Source of the DNA: Crossaster papposus
Taxonomy: Eukaryota > Echinodermata > Asteroidea > Velatida > Solasteridae
DNA: 64,000 bases
Reading direction: 5' to 3'
NCBI GenBank assembly: GCA_037893245.1
Contig: JBAIAA010000120.1
Coordinates: 682,001-746,000, forward strand
The notes under the pieces are model-generated. The model did not search any database. It was given only the letters and a program-made list of their open reading frames with translations, and was not told where the DNA came from. This document shows, in pieces, positions 56,935 to 64,000 of this stretch; position 1 is the first letter of the stretch; the number at the start of each line of letters is the position of its first letter. A program made the translations under genes and the position numbers.

Positions 56935-59655
56935 TAAATATTATCTTTGATGCAGGAGGAACATCAATCGATGAAAACAAAGCTAAAATTGCGAATATTT
57001 GGGACAAAAGGTATTTTTTTGAAAATGGGCCAAAAATTGACTTATTCTTAAAACGACTTAAATATTATCTTTGATGCAGGAGGAACATCAATCGATGAAA
57101 ACAAAGCTAAAATTGCGAATATTTGGGACAAAAATGTATTTTTTTGAAAATTGGAAAAAGTATAAGGGGTTAACCCACTTTTTTTTTTAAATGGGCCAAA
57201 AATTGACTTTTTACCAAAACGACTTAAATATTATCTTTGATGCAGGAGGAACATCAATCGATGAAAACAAAGCTAAAATTGCGAATATTTGGGACAAAAA
57301 TGTATTTTTTTGAAAATGGGCCAAAAATTGACTTATTCTTAAAACGACTTAAATATTATCTTTGATGCAGGAGGAACATCAATCGATGAAAACAAAGCTA
57401 AAATTGCGAATATTTGGGACAAAAGGTATTTTTTTGAAAATGGGCCAAAAATTGACTTATTCTTAAAACGACTTAAATATTATCTTTGATGCAGGAGGAA
57501 CATCAATCGATGAAAACAAAGCTAAAATTGCGAATATTTGGGACAAAAATGTATTTTTTTGAAAATTGAAAAAAGTATAAGGGGTTAACCCCCTTTTTTT
57601 TTTAAAATGGGCCAAAAATTGACTTATTCTTAAAACGACTTAAATATTATCTTTGATGCAGGAGGAACATCAATCGATGAAAACAAAGCTAAAATTGCAA
57701 ATATTTGGGACAAAAATGTATTTTTTTGAAAATGGGCCAAAAATTGACTTATTCTTAAAACGACTTAAATATTAGCTTTGATGCAGGAGGAACATCAATC
57801 GATGAAAACAAAGCTAAAATTGCGAATATTTGGGACAAAAATGTATTTTTTTGAAAATTGGAAAAAGTGTAAGGGGTTAACCCACTTTTCTTTTTAAATG
57901 GGCCAAAAATTGACTTTTTCTTAAAACGACTTAAATATTATCTTTGATGCAGGAGGAACATCAATCGATGAATACAAAGCTAAAATTGCAAATATTTGGG
58001 ACAAAAATGTATTTTTTTGAAAATTGGAAAAAGTATAAGGGGTTAACCCACTTTTTTTTTTTAAATGGGCCAAAAATTGACTTTTTCTTAAAACGACTTA
58101 AATATTATCTTTGATGCAGGAGGAACATCAATCGATGAAAACAAAGCTAAAATTGCGAATATTTGGGACAAAAATGTATTTTTTTGAAAATTGGAAAAAG
58201 TATAAGGGGTTAACCCACTTTTTTTTTTTAAATGGGCCAAAAATTGACTTTTTACCAAAACGACTTAAATATTATCTTTGAGGCAGGAGGAACATCAATC
58301 GATGAAAACAAAGCTAAAATTGCAAATATTTGGGACAAAAATGTATTTTTTTTTAAATGGGCCAAAAATTGACTTATTCTTAAAACGACTTAAATATTAG
58401 CTTTGATGCAGGAGGAACATCAATCGATGAAAACAAAGCTAAAATTGCGAATATTTGGGACAAAAATGTATTTTTTTGAAAATTGGAAAAAGTATAAGGG
58501 GTTAACCCACTTTTTTTTTTAAATGGGCCAAAAATTGACTTTTTACCAAAACGACTTAAATATTATCTTTGATGCAGGAGGAACATCAATCGATGAAAAC
58601 AAAGCTAAAATTGCGAATATTTGGGACAAAAATGTATTTTTTTGAAAATGGGCCAAAAATTGACTTATTCTTAAAACGACTTAAATATTAGCTTTGATGC
58701 AGGAGGAACATCAATCGATGAAAACAAAGCTAAAATTGCGAATATTTGGGACAAAAATGTATTTTTTTGAAAATTGGAAAAAGTATAAGGGGTTAACCCA
58801 CTTTTTTTTTTAAATGGGCCAAAAATTGACTTTTTCTTAAAACGACTTAAATATTATCTTTGATGCAGGAGGAACATCAATCGATGAAAACAAAGCTAAA
58901 ATTGCGAATATTTGGGACAGAAAGTATTTTTTTGAAAATGGGCCAAAAATTGACTTATTCTTAAAACGACTTAAATATTATCTTTGATGCAGGAAGGAAC
59001 ATCAATCGATGAAAACAAAGCTAAAATTGCGAATATTTGGGACAAAATGTATTTTTTTGAAAATGGGCCAAAAATTGACTTATTCTTAAAACGACTTAAA
59101 TATTATCTTTGATGCAGGAGGAACATCAATCGATGAAAACAAAGCTAAAATTGCGAATATTTGGGACAAAAATGTATTTTTTTGAAAATTGGAAAAAGTA
59201 TAAGGGGTTAACCCACTTTTTTTTTTAAATGGGCCAAAAATTGACTTTTTATCAAAACGACTTAAATATTATCTTTGATGCAGGAGGAACATCAATCGAT
59301 GAAAACAAAGCTAAAATTGCGAATATTTGGGACAAAAATGTATTTTTTTGAAAATGGGCCAAAAATTGACTTATTCTTAAAACGACTTAAATATTATCTT
59401 TGATGCAGGAGGAATATCAATCGATGAAAACAAAGCTAAAATTGCGAATATTTGGGACAAAAATGTATTTTTTTGAAAATTTGAAAAAGTATAAGGGGTT
59501 AACCCACTTTTTTTTTTTAAATGGGTCAAAAATTGACTTTTCTCAAAACGACTTTCTTTGATGCAGGAGGAACATCAATCGATGAAAACAAAGCTAAATT
59601 TGGGAATATTTGGGATAAAAGGGTATTATTTTGAAAATTTGAAGTAAAAAAAAAT
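56935..59655 (+). repeat. Longest A array
   Basis: About 2.7 kb of 124- and 166-bp monomers in mixed order. Monomers differ mainly by presence or absence of a 42-bp segment carrying AAAAAGTATAAGGGGTTAACC. Two-monomer patterns (short then long) repeat, so it has some higher-order structure. Confidence 0.9.
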
Positions 59656-61196
59656 TCAAAATATATAGCGCCACCTACGTTGAAAAATAAAAAGTTTTGA
59701 AAAATAAATCAGAACAAATTCACCTCGATTTTGGAAATACGCACAATTTTTCAATTTTGAAACCAGATTCGTGTTCAGCGTGCAATTTCCTCTTCAAAAA
59801 GTATCATTGTGTGGGTTAAAATGCTTCCTAAGGGCTGTATTTCAAGAGTTTCTGCTTCAAAAATCACCATTCAGAGGCACTCAAGCGTGAAAAAAGATAG
59901 CGGAGTTTAATCCTTTCCCATCAATGAAAACATTTTATTGTTAACGCGGGATACATCAAAAGACCTGAACAAAGAAAACAGGTCTCTTTCTACCCGTCGA
60001 CACTGCTACTCACCAATAGCTTATAATGCTACACGTGCACTACAACATTACACAAAAAGAAAAACGCTTGTCAAAAAGACTAGCCTTGTACATGCAAGAC
60101 GCACAGGGATTTTCCAACCTCGCGTGACCGTGGCCGTTTTTCAAATCTGAACTGTGTCCCTATCTCCTTGGCTTCGTTCATGCAGTAATTGAGATGGAGC
60201 CGGACAGAGCCAGAACTTGGGTTTGAAAACAGCCCATACAGCTCGTAAAGCTATTCAGAAAACATTTTATTGTTAACGCGGGATACATCAAAGGACCTGA
60301 ACAAAGAAAACTGGTCTCTTTCTACCCGTCGACACTGCTACTCATCAACAGCTTATAATGCTACACGTGCACTACAACATTACACAAAAAGAAAAACGCT
60401 TGTAAAAAAGACTAGCCTTGTACATGCAAGACGCACAGGGATTTTCCAACCTCGCGTGACCGTGGCCGTTTTTCAAATCTGAACTTTGTCCCTATCTCCT
60501 TGGCTTCGTTTATGCAGTAATTGAGATGGAGCCGGACAGAGCCAGAACTGGGGTTTGAAAACGGCCCATACAGCTCGTAAAGCTATTCAGAAAACATTTT
60601 ATTGTTAACGCGGGATACATCAAAGGACCTGAACAAAGAAAACTGGTCTCTTTCTACCCGTCGACACTGCTACTCATCAATAGCCTATAACGCTAAACGT
60701 GCACCACAGAATTACACTAAAAGCAAAACGCTTGTTAAAAAGACTAGCCCTGAACGTGCAAAACGCATAGGTTTTTTTCCAACATCGGCCTTATTACCTC
60801 GGCTGTTTTTCAAATAATTATGTCCCGTCTATGTTTTTGGCATCGTTGATGGAAATGGTGATGGATCCAGACGAAGCCTTAGCTGGGGTTTAAAAATATA
60901 TAAATGTTGGCTAAAATATGGAAAAAAATGCATTGTGTTAACCAACTTTTGTATCAAAAATGTGCCAACAATCTCAAAACGACTTAAATATTATTTTTGA
61001 TGCAGGAGGAACATCAATCGATGAAAACAAAGCTAAAATTGCGAATATTTGGGACAAAAATGTATTTTTTTGAAACTGTGGGCCAAAAATTGACTTATTC
61101 TTAAAACGACTTAAATATTATCTTTGATGCAGGAGGAACATCAATCGATGAAAACAAAGCTAAAATTGCGAATATTTGGTACAAAAATGATTTTTT

Positions 61197-63204
61197 TTGA
61201 TTTTTTTTGAATTTTTAGCTGATTCACTGCAGCTAACTCTAGAATTGATAATAAAAAAAGACAAAAAAATTAACTCATTATTCCTTGAAGTATGCCTGCA
61301 TAAACCGGTTTCCCTGTGCTATACCTTCTTGCAAAAGCACTCCATTAGAATTATAATAGCCTCACAGAAAAAGAAAGAAAATTCCACAAAACCCAGTATT
61401 ACACGTCCTTCACGTTAATGTCCTTCCCAGGTGACCGAGAATCGTTCTAAAAATAAAAAAAACCGTGACTGACATGTATGATTACGCTGCTTCCCAATAA
61501 ACACAATACAATTGTAGTTCGTAACATGTTGAAATTGGTTTTTGGCAATTATCTCAAAAACCATTGACTTTTGGATATGAAAATGTATTGTGACCCCCAT
61601 AATGTGGCCATTGCGCAAATTTTGAGTGGTCGGGCAACCTCCTAGGTCCAACGGTTCTGTAGATACAGTCACGGCGTTAAGGGGGCGTGGCCCAAAAAGG
61701 GGTGTGGCCATTTCAGCTATTTCGCCGTCGGTGGCAAATGTGTTACCAACCAAATATTGTTCCTAGACCTTCAATTAGTGGATTCCTGAAGAGTTTAGGT
61801 CTGTACAATAAAGTGCATACTCAACCACCATGAGCTAGCTACTCTAGTATAAACGTTACATTTGAATATATTTAACAAAGACTGACAAGAATACAAAACA
61901 ATTACAGTATCTTTGTGTCAAAATGTTTTATTTTCCACATTTTATACAAGAAACATAATCCCATTCGTAAAATTTCATTTCATTTTTTTTCTTCAGAAAA
62001 CCTAAATCACAAGATTTGGCATAATTTCTGGACCTTAATAACGTCAACTGTTACAGCAATAAACAAACAAACACACAAAACTCAGCAATTCAGACATAGT
62101 TACAAAATGTTGGGTGCTTTTCAAGTTACCCTAAAGTTACCCTAAAGAGCTCAACATCCTGAAAGTAAGTTTGTCTTATTTTTGTTTTCGTTTTCAAGAA
62201 ATGAATGGTTTTACTCCTGAATGCTGGTGTTCCCAACCTTAATAGTCCAAAATGTATACCACAAATGTGACCGGCTCTACACAAAAAAAGGGTATTAAGT
62301 CACGCTGTGCATTATCATGCAATGACTCGCTCAACGTTGAGAGGGTGAACATTTTGTCCAAATTGTTATTTTTTTATATTTTGTTTTGCATGAACTTGAC
62401 CTTTTACCTACATTTTCAGGTTTCAGTCACAGAAATGTTGATTTTGATGAATAAATTCGGGAAAACTACCATTTTGTGTGCATCATTCTGTTGTTCTACA
62501 ACAGAGCCGGCTATTTCAAAGCCTGTTTTCTCAGTTGTGTAATTTTCACTCCAAGGAAGTAATCAATATGTGAACACGTCATGTCTCCGAAACGGGAGGG
62601 GCTATGGAGCTCTGTTATATACCAAATGAAAGCTTACGTTGCGGGCTTTCAAACCATGTATAGAACTCAAATAAACTGTTTTGCTACATAATACCCATTT
62701 TGTGGAGTGGGCCACTGTTCCTACTTATTTGTTTTCCAAAAACTGTTCAACTCCTTACAGCTTATTTATGCAGTAAGCGTCAAAGAATACTTAAGCACTA
62801 TTTACATCAGAAATCGACGCCAAGATTGGCTCGTATGGTGTTCACCTTTTTTTTTAACCCAAATGTTTGAGATTCACACACTTCCTGTCAATTCGAAACT
62901 GGTGGAAAAACATCTAAAATAGCCTTAGTCAAAACAAATAGAATGCACGTTTGTATCTAAAGATTTCTGGATGCCCCAAAATGGCATGTTGACAAATAAA
63001 ACCATTTAAGTTGTGTGGATATGAAAACAATTAGTTATACATGTAGTACCAATACAATCTTGCATTCGCTGCTTCGGAATTGTGTACATACAGATCATGC
63101 TGCTGCTCATGCTTGAGTTTATTATTGACGCGAACTGCACGTTAAAAGTTGAATGTAGCATAACCTACTGGTCCTTGTTTAGGTTGAGTGACGATAATAA
63201 AATT
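61197..63204. other. Intergenic or downstream DNA
   Basis: Starts after the last satellite monomer breaks in a T-run. It has no exon-like frames with splice sites. A possible diverged inverted-repeat element lies near 62264-62520 (GTGACCGGCTCTAC facing ACAGAGCCGGC), which I hold at low confidence. A 112-codon minus-strand frame near 61415-61753 has no recognisable family. Confidence 0.4.
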
Positions 63205-63773
63205 GTCATTGTCATTTGTCATTTGTCATCCCAGCGGGTGGCATTTTGTAGTTGGTATACCGAGGCTCGTGTCATTGGTTCAGTGGCAAATCTAAGAGAA
63301 GACTACATGTCATTGTCCCAAGACATGGGTGAAATTGGCTTAATGGTACCTCCGAGAGAATTAGAGACATCACCATATGAGATGTCATCGTCATTTGTCA
63401 CTTTCATCATCCCAAGATATGGGTGACATTACCAGGTTGGAGTAGTGGAGATCGTGGAATTGACTCAGCGGTATCGCTAAGAGAATTCTAGATGTCACTA
63501 ATATGACGCCATCGTTATTTGTCACCGTTATCATCTCAAAGTGACATTCCCAGAACGGAATTAGTGATAATCGTGAAATTCGCTCAGCGGTACCTTTGAG
63601 ACAATTCTAGATGTCACTGTCATTTGTCACTGTCATCATCTCAAGGCGACACAGGTGACATTCCCAGGTTGGAATAGTGATAATCGTGAAATTGGCCCAG
63701 TGATACCTCTTTGAGAATTCTAGATGTCACCTATGTTGTCACTGTCATTTGTCATTTGTCAGTGTCAGTGTCG
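63205..63773. repeat. Degenerate ~90-140 bp repeats downstream of the minus-strand exon
   Basis: About five units with the landmarks GTCATTTGTCA, CATCCCAAGA or CATCTCAAGG, GGTGACATTCCCAGG, GATAATCGTGAAATT and AGAATTCTAGATGTCAC. The CATCCCAAGATxxxATGGG part resembles the stop-codon end of the exon at 63774, so the array may have grown from it. Confidence 0.8.
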
Positions 63774-63863
63774 TCATCCCAAGATGACATGGGCGGCATT
63801 CAGGTAACCCTGCAGACAGAGGGCCACTTTCTCGTCTAGGCCAGTCTTGATGAGTTGTACCAG
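63774..63863 (-). CDS. Probable last coding exon of a minus-strand gene
   Basis: On the minus strand a strong T/C-rich tract and CTTCTCCCAG acceptor precede 30 codons: LVQLIKTGLDEKVALCLQGY then LNAAHVILG and TGA (63774-63776). Codon use is GC-rich compared with the AT-rich surroundings, and the peptide looks like a structured amphipathic C-terminus. I do not recognise the family. The rest of the gene would lie beyond 64000. Confidence 0.6.
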   Translation of the reverse strand: MVQLIKTGLDEKVALCLQGYLNAAHVILG

Positions 63864-64000
63864 CTGGGAGAAGAAAACAAAACAGGGAACAATCAAAATC
63901 CAAATGAGGGAGTTATTAAGGGCGCCCTTTTGTGTTCAACTTCAGTAAACAACTTATCTTGTTGTCTTTTCACCATGCAAACCTCTCATCTACACAATTG

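Larger units (their letters stand above)
22190..61196. repeat. 39 kb satellite domain with one inverted arm
   Basis: One inverted arm (22190-23130) is followed by alternating A arrays (124- or 166-bp monomers with GGAGGAACATCAATCGATGA) and 12 B blocks (332-bp sub-repeats with TTGTTAACGCGGGATACATC), all in one direction. Approximate B blocks: 24124-25440, 27509-28810, 30055-31365, 32479-33790, 34568-35880, 37083-38060, 38840-40145, 47851-49160, 50524-51830, 53481-54800, 55946-56930, 59665-60980. A arrays fill the gaps. Large units range from about 1.8 to 3.7 kb, and several neighbours look nearly identical. Open frames of 60-85 codons recur because the sequence recurs; there are no introns, families or codon signs to support them. 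Confidence 0.95.

Noticed and set aside
24399-60817. Repeated 70-85 codon open frames in the B blocks
   Set aside because: They recur only because the DNA recurs. Many have no ATG (they start at TTG), there are no splice sites or families, and frame ends vary with simple indels.
23205-61196. CRISPR-like reading of the A arrays
   Set aside because: The monomers are similar along their whole length with no unique spacers. This is a eukaryotic satellite.
61415-61753. 112-codon minus-strand frame as a gene
   Set aside because: No splice sites, motifs or compositional sign; the surrounding DNA is typical AT-rich intergenic sequence.

Overview
The window is animal nuclear DNA. It has no operons; it has small exons with GT/AG borders, many short inverted-repeat elements, tRNA-headed SINE-like repeats, long satellites and a tyrosine-recombinase retrotransposon. 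The mix fits a marine invertebrate, perhaps a non-vertebrate deuterostome such as an echinoderm or hemichordate. I cannot fix the species from sequence alone.

Layout. (1) 1-835 is a C-rich minisatellite. 836-3041 holds short tandem repeats and two inverted-repeat elements. (2) 3042-19524 (+) is the main host gene: about 19 exons encoding an ankyrin-repeat, six-transmembrane TRP-like cation channel, with a coiled-coil and low-complexity tail ending in TGA at 19522-19524. The 5' end lies upstream or was not recognised. Intron phases agree from exon to exon and give about 912 residues. The introns hold a LINE 3' end, two tRNA-derived SINE-like sequences and four families of short inverted-repeat elements, three of them flanked by TTAA. 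Three local duplications copy exon parts: the S2 exon, the S3 exon, and the end of the pore exon (about 14 tandem copies). (3) 19525-22190 is intergenic with more small elements. (4) About 22190-61196 is one 39 kb satellite domain: a single inverted arm, then 12 'B' blocks (332-bp sub-repeats) alternating with 'A' arrays (124- or 166-bp monomers). Two elements have landed in it without being copied along: a 379-bp TTAA element (35885-36263) and a 6.6 kb Ngaro-type retrotransposon on the minus strand (40943-47575). (5) 61197-64000 is mostly non-coding. A probable last exon of a minus-strand gene lies at 63774-63863, followed by degenerate repeats resembling its stop-codon region.

The Ngaro element carries, in its own direction, gag (with a frame break), RT/RNase H, tyrosine recombinase and an SGNH-hydrolase-like frame, inside split direct repeats. 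Its three junctions share TTA, and removing it restores the satellite monomer with no target duplication, as expected for insertion of a circular form by a tyrosine recombinase. The most unusual features are this junction, the 39 kb one-sided inverted-repeat array, and the pore-exon tandem array in which most units carry a perfect Pol III B-box match.
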